Shown here: positions 40,135 to 50,546 of the stretch, one piece after another
How the letters are laid out: each line of letters starts with the position of its first letter
How positions within the stretch are numbered: the first letter of the stretch is position 1
NCBI RefSeq assembly: GCF_900103645.1
Contig: NZ_FNHP01000005.1
Coordinates: forward strand, 124,001 to 188,000
Direction of reading: 5' to 3'
Length of the DNA stretch: 64,000 nucleotides
DNA from: Oryzisolibacter propanilivorax
GTDB lineage: Bacteria > Pseudomonadota > Gammaproteobacteria > Burkholderiales > Burkholderiaceae_C
Translations under genes and position numbers: made by a program
Notes under the pieces: model-generated
The model's input: the letters and a program-made list of their open reading frames with translations, nothing else
Database searches by the model: none
What the model was told of the DNA's origin: nothing

Positions 40135-41046
40135 ATGAACGACGCGCTGTCGCCCTCCAGCACCCCTGCCGCAGCGCTGGCCGCGGCCTCCGCCGCTGCG
40201 CATCCGGACGCCACGCCGCCGGCGCAGCGGCCGGGCAGCGCCGGCGGTCCCACTCCGGCATCGCGCCACACCTCGCGCATCATCGCCGTGACCAGCGGCA
40301 AGGGCGGCGTGGGCAAGACCTTCGTCTCGGCCAACCTGGCTGCCGCCCTGACGCGCCGCGGCCACCGCGTGCTGGTGCTGGATGCCGACCTGGGTCTGGC
40401 CAACCTGGACGTGGTGCTGAACCTGCACCCCAAGATCACCCTGCACGACGTGTTCACCGGCAAGGCACAGCTGGAAAGCGCGGTGATCCAGGCACCGGGC
40501 GGCTTCTCGGTGGTGCTGGCCGGTTCGGGCATGGTCGAGTACTCGCGCCTGACGCCCACCGTGCGCAGCGAGTTCCTGAACGTCATCAACACCCTGGCGC
40601 CGCGCTTCGACGTGGTGCTGCTGGACACCGGCGCCGGCATCTCCGACGTGGTGCTGTTCTCGGTCTCCCTGGCCTCCGAGGTGCTGGTGGTGGCCACGCC
40701 CGAGCCGACCTCGCTGACCGACGCCTACGCCGCCATCAAGGTGCTGGCGACGCAGCAAAAGCGCCAGCAGGTGCGCCTGGTGGTCAACCAGGCGGCGCGC
40801 CCGGGCGACGGCCGCGCCATCTGCGGCCAGCTGCAGCAGGTGCTGGACCGCTTCGTGACCACCGAGTCCGGCCGGCCGATGCGGCTGATCCACATGGGCG
40901 ACATCCCCGCCGATCCGTCGGTGCGCGATGCGGTCATGCGCCGCCAGCTGCTGATGCTGACCACGCCGGGTTGCCCGGCGGCGCTGGCCGTGGCCCAGCT
41001 GGCCAGCAAGGTGGACGCGACGCTGCTGGCGCCACGCCAGGACTGA
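40135..41046 (+). CDS. MinD/ParA-family ATPase, FlhG (FleN)-like
   Basis: 303-residue P-loop ATPase. An Ala/Pro-rich leader (1-47) precedes the deviant Walker A SGKGGVGKT (54-62), then DADLGLANLDVVLNL and LLDTGAGISDVVL, which are closer to FlhG/FleN than to MinD. No flagellar genes are near, so the role in flagellar number control is not supported by context. It follows the GGDEF gene by 45 bp, which could tie c-di-GMP to this ATPase. Confidence 0.82.
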   Translation: MNDALSPSSTPAAALAAASAAAHPDATPPAQRPGSAGGPTPASRHTSRIIAVTSGKGGVGKTFVSANLAAALTRRGHRVLVLDADLGLANLDVVLNLHPKITLHDVFTGKAQLESAVIQAPGGFSVVLAGSGMVEYSRLTPTVRSEFLNVINTLAPRFDVVLLDTGAGISDVVLFSVSLASEVLVVATPEPTSLTDAYAAIKVLATQQKRQQVRLVVNQAARPGDGRAICGQLQQVLDRFVTTESGRPMRLIHMGDIPADPSVRDAVMRRQLLMLTTPGCPAALAVAQLASKVDATLLAPRQD

Positions 41047-41056
41047 CATCCTGCTC

Positions 41057-41116
41057 GCTATCTTTTGAATAGCTGCAGGCCCTTGAAAAACAAGGGCTAG
41101 AGGCCTTTTTTATACA
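41057..41116 (+). repeat. ATAGCTG-family repeat, best-preserved copy
   Basis: GCTATCTTTTGAATAGCTGC, AGGCCCTTGAAAAACAAGGG, then CTAGAGGCCTTTTTTAT. It lies between convergent genes. The hairpin CCCTTG/CAAGGG followed by a T-run could end transcription. Confidence 0.85.
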
Positions 41117-41140
41117 AGCCGGAGACAAGCGCGGCCGGCA

Positions 41141-42895
41141 TCAGCCGGCTTCGGCCTTGCATGCCAGTGCCCGGGCCGCGTCCTGCAGCTGCCCCGCCAG
41201 CGCCTGGCGCAGCTGCGCGCGCAGGTCCTCACGGGTCAGGGCCTCCTCGGCGCGCAGCACCGCCCAGTCGATGGCCACGCCGCCGGCCAGGCCCATCACC
41301 GCACCCACCGCCGCGCCTGCCGCCGTGCCCAGCCCCGGCAGCACCGAGCCCGCGGCAGCGCCGGCCAGCGCACCGGCACCGGCACCACCGGCCTTGGCTG
41401 CTGCCTGCTTGGCCGCCGCCTTGGCCAGTACCTTGGCGGCCGCCTTCATGCCCACCTTGCCCGTGGCCTTGGCGGCCACCAAGCCGGCCAGCGTGCCCGC
41501 CCCGGCCCCAATCAGCGCGCTGCCTGCCAGGCGCTGGCGCGCGTCGCCCAGCAGTGCCAGCGCCGGCAGACCGGGCGCCTGCGCCAGCACCCGACAGCGG
41601 CTGCCGTCCAGGTCCAGGTGGTGGCGCGCCAATGCCTCGTCGATGCGCTGGCGCGCTCCATCCAGTGCCACGCGGCTAGCCTCGGCCTGCTGCCGCGCAC
41701 GGTCCCACCAGCCGTTCAGCTGCGGCGTCTCGGCCAGCGTCTGCGCCAGCTTTTCTTCCAGGAACGCCTCGGGCTGGCCGCGCAGCAGGTGAAAGATGCG
41801 GCCCCACTCGGCACCCAGGCTGAAGTACCAGTCCAGGTAGCGCTCCAGCGCCGCGTCGCCCGCGGCCTGGGCATCCGTCAGCGCGTCGCACAGTGCCGGT
41901 TGCGCGCGCGATTCGCCCAGCGCCTGCAGCGCCAGCCGCTGCAGGGCCTGCAGCGTGCCGATCTGGTAGTAACGCTGGCCGATGCGCTCGCACTCCGGCA
42001 GGCGCTGCAAGGCCAGTGGGCTGGCATGCTGGCGCGCCAGCGCATCCAGTTGCGCCGTGGCCTGCAGTGCGATCAGCACTGCCAGTGCGGCCAGCGCAGC
42101 CGCCACCGCCGCGCGCGTACCCTGCAGCGGGCCGCCGCGCAGCACGGCGTGCGTGGCGTTGGCGCCCTGCAGCGCCCAGCCCAGACACCACAGCATGCCC
42201 AGTGGCCCGACCAGGGCCAGCAGCAGCAGGCGCAGCCATGGAGCCCGCGGCAGCGCCAGCACGGCGCCGCTGCCCACCTGTAGCGCCAGCAGCGCGTCCA
42301 GTCCCCAGCGCACCAAGCCCGAGGGCGCGGCGGCAATGCCGGCCAGTGATGCGTCCAGCACCTGCGGGTCCATCGCCGGCACCAGGTCCCGCCCGTGCAA
42401 GCCGCCCTGCGCCCACCAACCCAGCCAGGCACCGCCCAGCAGCAATGCCACGATTGCACGCGCCAGCCACTGACTGGCGCGCCAGGCATAGGCGGGCGCG
42501 GCGAACTGCGGCGCCAGGCGCGGCTGTAGCCAGTGCGACAACAGGGCATGCAGTGGCGGCGCGGCCGCCAGCAGCCCCCATTCCCAGAAGGCCAGGAACC
42601 CGCCCTGCCACAGCGCCGCCGCGCTCAAGGCCAGCGCCAGCAGGCTGCAGCGCACGGCCGCCCCCAGCCCGCCGGACCACCAGCGCACCACCCAGCCCCG
42701 CGGCGCGAACTGTGCATGCGCCAGTTGCCGGCGCACGCGCCAGCCCAGCCACAGACCCCAGGCCGGCAGCGCCGCCAGCAGCGCCAGAAGCGCCAGCCAT
42801 TGCCAGGGCGCCAGGCGCGGCAGCTGGCTGCTGGCGCCCCACAGCAGTGCCAGCCAGAGCCATCCGCCGAGGCAGGAGCGCAGCGCGGCGGGCAT
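41141..42895 (-). CDS. Large membrane protein of unknown function with glycine-zipper tail
   Basis: I do not recognise a named family. The 584 residues start with five to seven hydrophobic segments (to about 270), then a helical, mostly soluble part, then a C-terminal Ala/Gly-rich stretch (about 460-550) with Ala/Lys repeats (KAAAKVLAKAAAKQAAAKAG) and glycine zippers (GAGALAGAAAGSVLPGLGTA). Such zippers can insert in membranes. It is the last gene of the tadA-ldcA run, 16 bp after the carboxypeptidase gene. Confidence 0.75.
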   Translation of the reverse strand: MPAALRSCLGGWLWLALLWGASSQLPRLAPWQWLALLALLAALPAWGLWLGWRVRRQLAHAQFAPRGWVVRWWSGGLGAAVRCSLLALALSAAALWQGGFLAFWEWGLLAAAPPLHALLSHWLQPRLAPQFAAPAYAWRASQWLARAIVALLLGGAWLGWWAQGGLHGRDLVPAMDPQVLDASLAGIAAAPSGLVRWGLDALLALQVGSGAVLALPRAPWLRLLLLALVGPLGMLWCLGWALQGANATHAVLRGGPLQGTRAAVAAALAALAVLIALQATAQLDALARQHASPLALQRLPECERIGQRYYQIGTLQALQRLALQALGESRAQPALCDALTDAQAAGDAALERYLDWYFSLGAEWGRIFHLLRGQPEAFLEEKLAQTLAETPQLNGWWDRARQQAEASRVALDGARQRIDEALARHHLDLDGSRCRVLAQAPGLPALALLGDARQRLAGSALIGAGAGTLAGLVAAKATGKVGMKAAAKVLAKAAAKQAAAKAGGAGAGALAGAAAGSVLPGLGTAAGAAVGAVMGLAGGVAIDWAVLRAEEALTREDLRAQLRQALAGQLQDAARALACKAEAG

Positions 42896-42911
42896 AGCGC
42901 TCAGCGACGGA

Positions 42912-43943
42912 TCAGTGCGCGTGGCCCCAGTAGATCAGCGCGTCGCGCCCTTCCACCGACAGCGACACGCGCGCGCCCACCGGCAGCAGTACCTTGGTCG
43001 GCACATGGCCGAACGGCAGGTTGGTCAGCACCGGCACGTCGCCCAGCTGCGCGCGCAGCCAGTCGACCACGCTGGACAGCCTGAAGCCCTTGTCGTGCGG
43101 CGTGAGGGTGAACTCGGTGAACTGGCCGAGCACGATAGCCTTCTGCCGCGCCAGGACGCCGGCGTGCAGCAGCTGGGTCAGCAGGCGCTCGATGCGGTAG
43201 GGATGCTCGCCCACGTCCTCCAGGAACAGCACGCCGCCGTCGATCACCGGCAGCCAGGGCGTGCCGACCAGCGAGCACAGCACCGCCAGGTTGCCGCCCC
43301 ACAGCGGCGCGTCCTGCACGTACAGCTCGGGCACCGGCGGACAGCCGTCGGCGCGCGGTTTCTCGCGCGGCATGCGCCAGCCGCTGCCCTCGCCGTGGCC
43401 GTCCAGCAGATCTTCGAAGCAGGCCTGCATGATCTCGTCGGGCGCCTCGACACCGCCGAAGTCGCCGACCAGCGCCGGGCCGGCCCAGCTGGTGGAGCCG
43501 GTGCTGGCCAGCAGGGCCAGCTGCAGCGCGGTGAAATCGCTCACGCCCACCAGACGCAGGCCACCCTCCACCGCGCGTGCCAGCGCCGCGTAGTCGATGT
43601 GCGGGAGCAGCCGTGTCAGGCCATAACCGCCGCGGCTGATCAGCGCCACGTCGGCGCCGCTGGCGGCGGCGCGGTGGATGGCGGCCAGGCGCGTGGCGTC
43701 GTCGCCGGCGAAGCGGGTGTGGCTGGCCAGGGCGTCGGGGTCCACCTCGACCTGGTGGCCCATGGCCTGCAGGCGCTTCACGCCGCGGCGGAACGCCGCC
43801 TTGTCGCGCACGGCGCCGGAGGGCGAGTAGACGTAGATGTGGCGCGGGCCGTGCGGTTGGCCGCAGGCGGCGCAGCCATCGTCATGGTGGTCGTGGCCGT
43901 CGTGGTCGTGCGTGTGGGAAGGGTCTTGGTGGTCGTGCGGCAA
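42912..43943 (-). CDS. ldcA: LD-carboxypeptidase (S66 family) with histidine-rich N-terminus
   Basis: 343-residue cytosolic peptidase of murein recycling, cutting the L,D bond between meso-DAP and terminal D-Ala of tetrapeptides. The family start HIYVYSPSGAV, the nucleophile serine in LISRGGYGLTRLL, LVGVSDFTAL and the C-terminal LPFGHV are present. The N-terminal 30 residues are strongly His/Asp-rich (PHDHQDPSHTHDHDGHDHHD) and then have CAAC, a likely metal-binding extension not seen in the standard family. No ATG precedes the conserved part, so a TTG at 43943, 7 bp after the tadA stop, is proposed. Confidence 0.85.
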   Translation of the reverse strand: MPHDHQDPSHTHDHDGHDHHDDGCAACGQPHGPRHIYVYSPSGAVRDKAAFRRGVKRLQAMGHQVEVDPDALASHTRFAGDDATRLAAIHRAAASGADVALISRGGYGLTRLLPHIDYAALARAVEGGLRLVGVSDFTALQLALLASTGSTSWAGPALVGDFGGVEAPDEIMQACFEDLLDGHGEGSGWRMPREKPRADGCPPVPELYVQDAPLWGGNLAVLCSLVGTPWLPVIDGGVLFLEDVGEHPYRIERLLTQLLHAGVLARQKAIVLGQFTEFTLTPHDKGFRLSSVVDWLRAQLGDVPVLTNLPFGHVPTKVLLPVGARVSLSVEGRDALIYWGHAH

Positions 43944-43950
43944 GGGGTGC

Positions 43951-45380
<1,430 letters not shown>

Positions 45381-45387
<7 letters not shown>

Positions 45388-45605
45388 GAATCCTCGGGTA
45401 GCGGCCGGGGCTGGCGCACCAGCGCCTCGACCTGCTCCTGCAGCCGCTGCGGCCGCTGCTGCAGTGGCACGGCCGGCGCCCGGGCGCTGCCGTCCTGCAC
45501 CGCAGGCGGCAGCGGCGCGCGCGGCGCTTGCGCCTGGCGCCGCGCCAGCACGGCCACGATGGCCAGCGCCACCAGCAACCCGATCAAGCCCAGTCCACCG
45601 CGCAT
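45381..45605 (-). CDS. Small single-pass membrane protein, hypothetical
   Basis: 74 residues. The N-terminus MRGGLGLIGLLVALAIVAVL is one hydrophobic helix; the remainder is Ala/Pro/Gln-rich, and probably periplasmic or cytosolic depending on orientation. AAAAGGGAG lies 6 bp before the ATG. It is 29 bp after gltS in the same direction and precedes tadA. No family was recognised. Confidence 0.65.
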
Positions 45606-45634
45606 GGTGCGCTCCCTTTTCGATTCACGGCCGT

Positions 45635-46849
45635 TCAGCCGAAGAACTTGATGAATACCTGGATGGCCACGGCGTTCACCAGGTCGATGAAGAACGCACC
45701 TACCATAGGCACGATCAGGAACGCCTTGTGCGAGGCGCCGTACTGGTTGGTGATGGCCTGCATGTTGGCCACCGCGGTAGGCGTGGCGCCCATGCCGAAG
45801 CCGCAGTGGCCGGCGCACAGCACGGCCGCATCGTAATTGCGCCCCATGACGCGGAAGGTGACGAAGCCGGCATAGGCCGCCATGATGATCGTCTGCACGC
45901 CCAGGATGATGACCAGCGGCCCCGCCAGCCCGGCAAGCTCCCACAGCTTCAGCGACAGCAGCGCGATGGCCAGGTAGATCGACAGGCCGGCGTTGCCGAA
46001 CACGTCGATGGCGCGGTCGAAGACCTCGAAGTTGAAGATGTAGTCCAGCACGTTGCGGATCAGCACGCCACCACCCAGTGCCCAGACGAAGGTCGGCAGC
46101 TGCACCGCGGTGCCGGCGGTGAGCTCGGTCATGATCTGCGCGAACGCCAGGCAGCCGGCGAACAGCGCCAGGGTCTCGATGGTCGCGTCGGCGGTGATCA
46201 GCCGCGTCTTGTGCGGGAACTCGAAGTTGGGCGTGCCGGCCTCCAGCGCGCCGGTGTCGCCGCTGCCCTGAGGGCCGTGCAGGTTGTTGCGCTGGATCAG
46301 CCACTTGGCCAGCGGCCCGCCGATCAGCCCGCCGATCACCAGGCCGAAGGTGGCGCAGGCGATACCCAGCGTGACGGCGCCGCGGATGCCGTGCTCGTTT
46401 TCCAGCACCGTGCCCCAGGCGCCGGCCGTGCCGTGCCCGCCCACCAGTGTGATGGAGCCGGCGATCAGGCCGATCAGCGGGTCCAACCCCAGTGCGCTGG
46501 CCAGCGCCACGCCGACGCTGTCCTGCACCAGGATGAACACCACCACCACCAGCAGGAAGACGATCAGCCCCATACCGCCCTCGCGCAGCTTGGCGAAGTT
46601 GGCGCTCAGGCCGATGGAGGAAAAGAACACCAGCATGAATGCCGTCTGCAGGCTGCTGTCGAACGTCGGACGGATGCCGAACGCCGCATTCAGCCCCCAG
46701 GACAGCAGCGCCGCCACCAGGCCGCCGGCGACCGGCTCGGGGATGTTGAACTCGCGCAGCCAGCGGATGCGCCGCACGAGGAATTTGCCCACCAGCAGCA
46801 CGATGGCCGCGAGGATCAAGGTGTAGTAGGTGCCGAACTGGATGGCCAT
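45635..46849 (-). CDS. gltS: Sodium/glutamate symporter GltS
   Basis: 404-residue inner-membrane importer of glutamate coupled to sodium. The sequence has two repeated halves, each with a re-entrant glycine-rich loop: SITLVGGHGTAGAWG in the first and LCAGHCGFGMGATPTAVANM in the second. About ten hydrophobic helices are visible. The start at 46849 (MAIQFGTYYTLILAA) was preferred over one 16 codons upstream. First gene of the minus-strand run leading to tadA. Confidence 0.95.
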   Translation of the reverse strand: MAIQFGTYYTLILAAIVLLVGKFLVRRIRWLREFNIPEPVAGGLVAALLSWGLNAAFGIRPTFDSSLQTAFMLVFFSSIGLSANFAKLREGGMGLIVFLLVVVVFILVQDSVGVALASALGLDPLIGLIAGSITLVGGHGTAGAWGTVLENEHGIRGAVTLGIACATFGLVIGGLIGGPLAKWLIQRNNLHGPQGSGDTGALEAGTPNFEFPHKTRLITADATIETLALFAGCLAFAQIMTELTAGTAVQLPTFVWALGGGVLIRNVLDYIFNFEVFDRAIDVFGNAGLSIYLAIALLSLKLWELAGLAGPLVIILGVQTIIMAAYAGFVTFRVMGRNYDAAVLCAGHCGFGMGATPTAVANMQAITNQYGASHKAFLIVPMVGAFFIDLVNAVAIQVFIKFFG

Positions 46850-47037
46850 GGTGCTTGCGGGGACGGTGCGCGCGGGGTCGCGCCGTGCCAGGAACACCTG
46901 GCAGTGCAGGTCTGCTGGCCAACCGCGACGCGTCAGCGTCCATTCAGGGTAAACCCGCGATTGTGCACGACGCTTCCGGCGTGCCGGCCAGCCCCACGCC
47001 GGCGCGGAAAGGGGCCGGCAGGGATAATCCGCGCCCT

Positions 47038-49032
47038 ATGTCGCTCCAGCCCCACCTGCTCGAACTGCTTTCCCCGGCGCGCGATGCCGATATCGGCATC
47101 GCCGCCATCGACCATGGCGCGGACGCCGTCTACATCGGCGGCCCGGCCTTCGGCGCGCGCGCCAGCGCCGGTAACGACATCCGCGACCTGGAGCGGCTGA
47201 TTACGCATGCGCACCGCTTCCACGCGCGCATCTTCGTCACCCTCAACACCATCCTGCGCGACGACGAACTGGAGGACGCGCGCCGCATGGCCTGGCAGGT
47301 GTACGAGGCCGGGGCGGACGCCCTCATCATTCAGGACATGGGCGTGCTGGAGCTGGACTTGCCGCCCATCCAGCTGCACGCCAGCACGCAGACCGATATC
47401 CGCACGCCGGAGAAGGCGCGCTTTTTGGAGGACGCGGGGCTGTCGCAGATCGTGCTGGCGCGCGAGCTGGACCTGCAGCAGATCGCCGCCGTGCGCGCCG
47501 CCACCGACCCCGCGCGCACCACCATCGAGTTCTTCGTGCACGGCGCGCTGTGTGTGGCGTACTCCGGCCAGTGCTTCATCAGCCACGCCCACACCGGGCG
47601 CAGCGCCAACCGCGGCGACTGCAACCAGGCCTGCCGCCTGCCCTATGAGGTGCTCGATGGCCAGGGCCGCATCCTGGCGCACGAAAAGCACGTGCTGTCG
47701 ATGAAGGACAACAACCAGTCGGCCAACCTGCGCGCGCTGATCGACGCTGGCGTGCGCAGCTTCAAGATCGAAGGGCGCTACAAGGACCTGGGGTACGTGA
47801 AGAACATCACCGCCCACTACCGCACGCTGCTTGACGAGATTCTGGAAGAGCGCGAGCTGTCCGGCGCCCCGCTGGCGCGCGCATCCAGCGGCCGCACCAC
47901 CTTCGCCTTCACGCCCGACCCGGATCAGAACTTCAACCGCGAGTTCACCGACTATTTCGTGAACGGCCGCCAGGACGACATCGGCGCCTTCGACACGCCT
48001 AAGACGCCGGGACGCGCCATCGGCTGGGTCACGCAGGTAGGCGACACGTGGTTCGAGCTGGAGGTGAGCGACCGGGCCACGGTGCTGCACAACGGCGACG
48101 GGCTGTGCTACTGGGACCTGCACAAGGAACTGGTCGGCGTGCACATCAACCGCGCGGAAAGCGTGAACGCGAAGAAGGGCCTGTGGCGCGTGTTCCCGAA
48201 GGACCCGATCGCCGGCTTCAAGGACCTGCGCCGTGGCCTGGAGATCAACCGCAACCGCGACATGGACTGGGTGCGCACGCTGGACAAGAAATCCAGCGAC
48301 CGGCGCATCGGCCTGTGGGCCGAGTTCAGCGAGACCCCGGACGGCTTCGCGCTGACGCTGACCGACGAGGACGGCTTCACCGGCCACGCGGCCATCGTGC
48401 AGCCGCACCAGGGCGCCACCGACCCGGCGCGCGCCGAGGCCAGCCTGCGCGAGCAGCTCGGCCGCTTCGGCGCCACGCTGTTTGCCGCGCACGACATCGC
48501 GCTGAAGACCACGCAGCCCTGGTTCATCCCTGCCTCGGCGTTGAACGCGCTGCGCCGTGAGGCGGTGGCCGCCCTGGAGGCGGCGCGCGCCGCGGGCTTG
48601 CAGCGCCTGCCACGCGCGCAGCCGGTGCAGCCGCCCGTGCCCTTCCCGGAAGACACGCTGACCTATCTGGCCAACGTCTTCAACCATAAGGCGCATGACT
48701 TCTACGTGCGCCACGGGGTGAAGGTGATCGACGCCGCCTACGAATCCAAGGAAGAGGAAGGCGAGGTCAGCCTGATGATCACCAAGCACTGCGTGCGCTT
48801 CTCCATGAGCCTGTGCCCCAAGCAGGCCAAGGGCGTGATCGGCGTCAAGGGCACCATCAAGGCCGAACCGCTGCAGCTCATCAACGGCCGCGAAAAGCTC
48901 ACCCTCCGCTTCGATTGCAAGCCGTGCGAGATGCACGTGGTCGGGCGCATGAAGCAGTCGGTGCTGAACCAGCACCGGCGCGAGATGCAGGAGCAGCCCA
49001 TGCAGTTCTACCGGGCGCGGCCGGCCGGCTGA
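47038..49032 (+). CDS. rlhA: U32 family peptidase-like protein, RlhA-type (23S rRNA hydroxylation)
   Basis: 664 residues, close to the 653 of E. coli RlhA (YdcP), which is needed for hydroxylation of C2501 in 23S rRNA; the shorter TrhP acts on tRNA. The U32 core includes HASTQTDIRTPEKARFL, FVHGALCVAYSGQCFIS and the cysteine-rich RGDCNQACRLPY. The long C-terminal part ends with HCVRFSMSLCP and RFDCKPCEMHV, supporting the RlhA branch and four Cys that may bind an Fe-S cluster. Both Fe-S assembly systems lie elsewhere in the window. Confidence 0.87.
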   Translation: MSLQPHLLELLSPARDADIGIAAIDHGADAVYIGGPAFGARASAGNDIRDLERLITHAHRFHARIFVTLNTILRDDELEDARRMAWQVYEAGADALIIQDMGVLELDLPPIQLHASTQTDIRTPEKARFLEDAGLSQIVLARELDLQQIAAVRAATDPARTTIEFFVHGALCVAYSGQCFISHAHTGRSANRGDCNQACRLPYEVLDGQGRILAHEKHVLSMKDNNQSANLRALIDAGVRSFKIEGRYKDLGYVKNITAHYRTLLDEILEERELSGAPLARASSGRTTFAFTPDPDQNFNREFTDYFVNGRQDDIGAFDTPKTPGRAIGWVTQVGDTWFELEVSDRATVLHNGDGLCYWDLHKELVGVHINRAESVNAKKGLWRVFPKDPIAGFKDLRRGLEINRNRDMDWVRTLDKKSSDRRIGLWAEFSETPDGFALTLTDEDGFTGHAAIVQPHQGATDPARAEASLREQLGRFGATLFAAHDIALKTTQPWFIPASALNALRREAVAALEAARAAGLQRLPRAQPVQPPVPFPEDTLTYLANVFNHKAHDFYVRHGVKVIDAAYESKEEEGEVSLMITKHCVRFSMSLCPKQAKGVIGVKGTIKAEPLQLINGREKLTLRFDCKPCEMHVVGRMKQSVLNQHRREMQEQPMQFYRARPAG

Positions 49033-49050
49033 ACGGCAGAGGGCACATCC

Positions 49051-49455
49051 ATGGCATTGGACCTCTCTTCCTTGGAGCGTGCCGTGCAGTGGCTGCACGA
49101 AGGCTGGGCGCGCTACCAGCAGGACACCCGCGACACGCAGATCCGCGACGGTCTGATCCAGCGCTTCGAGTTCACCTATGAGATCAGCCACAGAATGCTC
49201 AAGCGCCATCTGGAGGCCACCTCGGCCAACCCGGCGGAATTCGACGGCATGCACTTCGCCGATCTGATCCGCACCGCCAGTGAGCGCGGCCTGCTGCGCG
49301 GCCAGTGGCCACAGTGGCGGGTGTACCGCGACATGCGCGCCCGCACCAGCCACACCTACGACGAGGCCGTCGCGCTGCAGGTGGTGGCGGGCATCCCTGA
49401 CTTTCAGGAGGAGGCGGCGTTCCTGCTGGTACGGCTGCAAGCGGCGCAGCCATGA
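49051..49455 (+). CDS. HI0074-type nucleotidyltransferase substrate-binding (HEPN-like) protein
   Basis: 134-residue helical-bundle protein of the HI0074 family, structurally related to HEPN. It has IQRFEFTYEISHRMLKRHLE near the start and MRARTSHTYDEAVA in the middle, matching the family's RxxxxH-like site. It normally pairs with a minimal nucleotidyltransferase (MNT), as in HEPN/MNT toxin-antitoxin systems. The partner gene follows with an ATGA overlap but is broken. Confidence 0.85.
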   Translation: MALDLSSLERAVQWLHEGWARYQQDTRDTQIRDGLIQRFEFTYEISHRMLKRHLEATSANPAEFDGMHFADLIRTASERGLLRGQWPQWRVYRDMRARTSHTYDEAVALQVVAGIPDFQEEAAFLLVRLQAAQP

Positions 49456-49777
49456 CGAACACCGTGGCGCCGGTCCCGGATATCGACATCGCGCCCGGCG
49501 ACTGGCGCATCGTGCAGGACATCCTGCGCCGGCACGTGCCGAACCATGCCGTCTGGGCCTTCGGCTCGCGCGCGCGCAAGAATGGCAAGCCCTGGTCCTG
49601 GCGGTCATCGCCGACGAGCCCCTGCCCCTGGCCACCCACGCCGCGCTGGCCGATGGCTTTTCGCAGTCCGATCTGCCCTGGAAGGTCGACTTGGTAGATT
49701 GGGCCAGCACCAGCGCTGCGTTCCGCCAGGTGATCGCGCGCGACAAGGTGGTGCTGCAGGATGCTGCCGCTGCCTGA
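49452..49777 (+). pseudogene. Minimal nucleotidyltransferase (MNT), frameshifted and lacking its catalytic Asp pair
   Basis: The reading frame starts at 49452 (overlapping the HI0074 gene) and carries HAVWAFGSRARKNGKPWS, the MNT glycine-serine motif. Then it shifts: the continuation, LAVIADEPLPLATHAALADG to the stop at 49777, is in another frame. The usual SDLDL segment between these parts is missing. A deletion of about 10 bp at 49591-49600 explains both the shift and the loss of the metal-binding Asp-x-Asp. It could instead be a sequencing error only if it also removed that motif, which is unlikely. Confidence 0.8.
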
Positions 49778-49787
49778 TTTTTCTCTC

Positions 49788-50441
49788 ATGCCCATGCCCC
49801 GCCGCCAGCCCCCCACCAAGGAACAATCCGCCCTGCTCCCGCCGTTCGCCATCCTGCCGCCGGAGCGCATCCACGTGCCCACGGACGACGCCGGCTTCGC
49901 CGCCGCGCACGCCGCGCTGCGGGCCGCGAGCGTGCTGGGCTTCGACACCGAGAGCCGACCGGTCTTCACCGCCGGCGCCGCCGACCCCGGCCCGGACCTG
50001 ATGCAACTGGCCACGCCGCAGGGCGCCTGGCTGCTGCAGCTGCGCCATCCGCAGGCCCTCGCGCTGGCACGCGAGGTGCTGGCGGATGCGGCCATCCTGA
50101 AGGTGGGCTTCGGCCTGGACAACGACCGGCGCAGCCTGCCGCGGCGCCTGGGCGTGGAGCCGCAGGGCCTGCAGGATCTGGACCGGGTGTTCGCGCGCCA
50201 CGGCTTCGGGCGCAACACCGGCGTGCGCGCGGCCGTCGCGCTGGTGCTGGGGCAATGCCTGTCCAAGAGCAAGAAGACCTCGACCACCAACTGGTCGCTG
50301 CCCACGCTGAGCCCCTCGCAGCTGCGCTACGCCGCGACCGACGCGCACGCGCCGGCCGTGCTGTGGCAGGCCCTGCCGGCCTGGGAGGCGGCGCAGCCAC
50401 CGCTGCCCCCGGCCGGCCTGCGCCGCCCACGGCGCGCATAA
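49788..50441 (+). CDS. 3'-5' exonuclease domain protein (DEDD family, RNase D-like)
   Basis: 217-residue protein with one 3'-5' exonuclease domain. Exo I is VLGFDTESRP, exo II lies in LKVGFGLDNDRR and exo III is LRYAATDAHAP with the tyrosine of the DEDDy type. It has no HRDC domain, so it is smaller than RNase D. Target (RNA or DNA) unknown. The start at 49788 (MPMPRR) avoids overlap with the preceding pseudogene; an in-frame ATG at 49761 is possible. Confidence 0.85.
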   Translation: MPMPRRQPPTKEQSALLPPFAILPPERIHVPTDDAGFAAAHAALRAASVLGFDTESRPVFTAGAADPGPDLMQLATPQGAWLLQLRHPQALALAREVLADAAILKVGFGLDNDRRSLPRRLGVEPQGLQDLDRVFARHGFGRNTGVRAAVALVLGQCLSKSKKTSTTNWSLPTLSPSQLRYAATDAHAPAVLWQALPAWEAAQPPLPPAGLRRPRRA

Positions 50442-50546
50442 GCACATCACAGGCCGGTCGTTCGCGCGCTGGGCGCGTTGGCCGACAATCCCGCCTTCGC
50501 CGTTTTTTCCTGTCCCTCCACCCTTCACGCAGAGAAAGAGACACCG

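Noticed and set aside
46933..49746. Very long open frame on the minus strand opposite the RlhA-like gene
   Set aside because: Translation is rich in His, Arg, Val and Gln with no domain; it mirrors a clearly conserved gene. High GC content makes such antisense frames common here.
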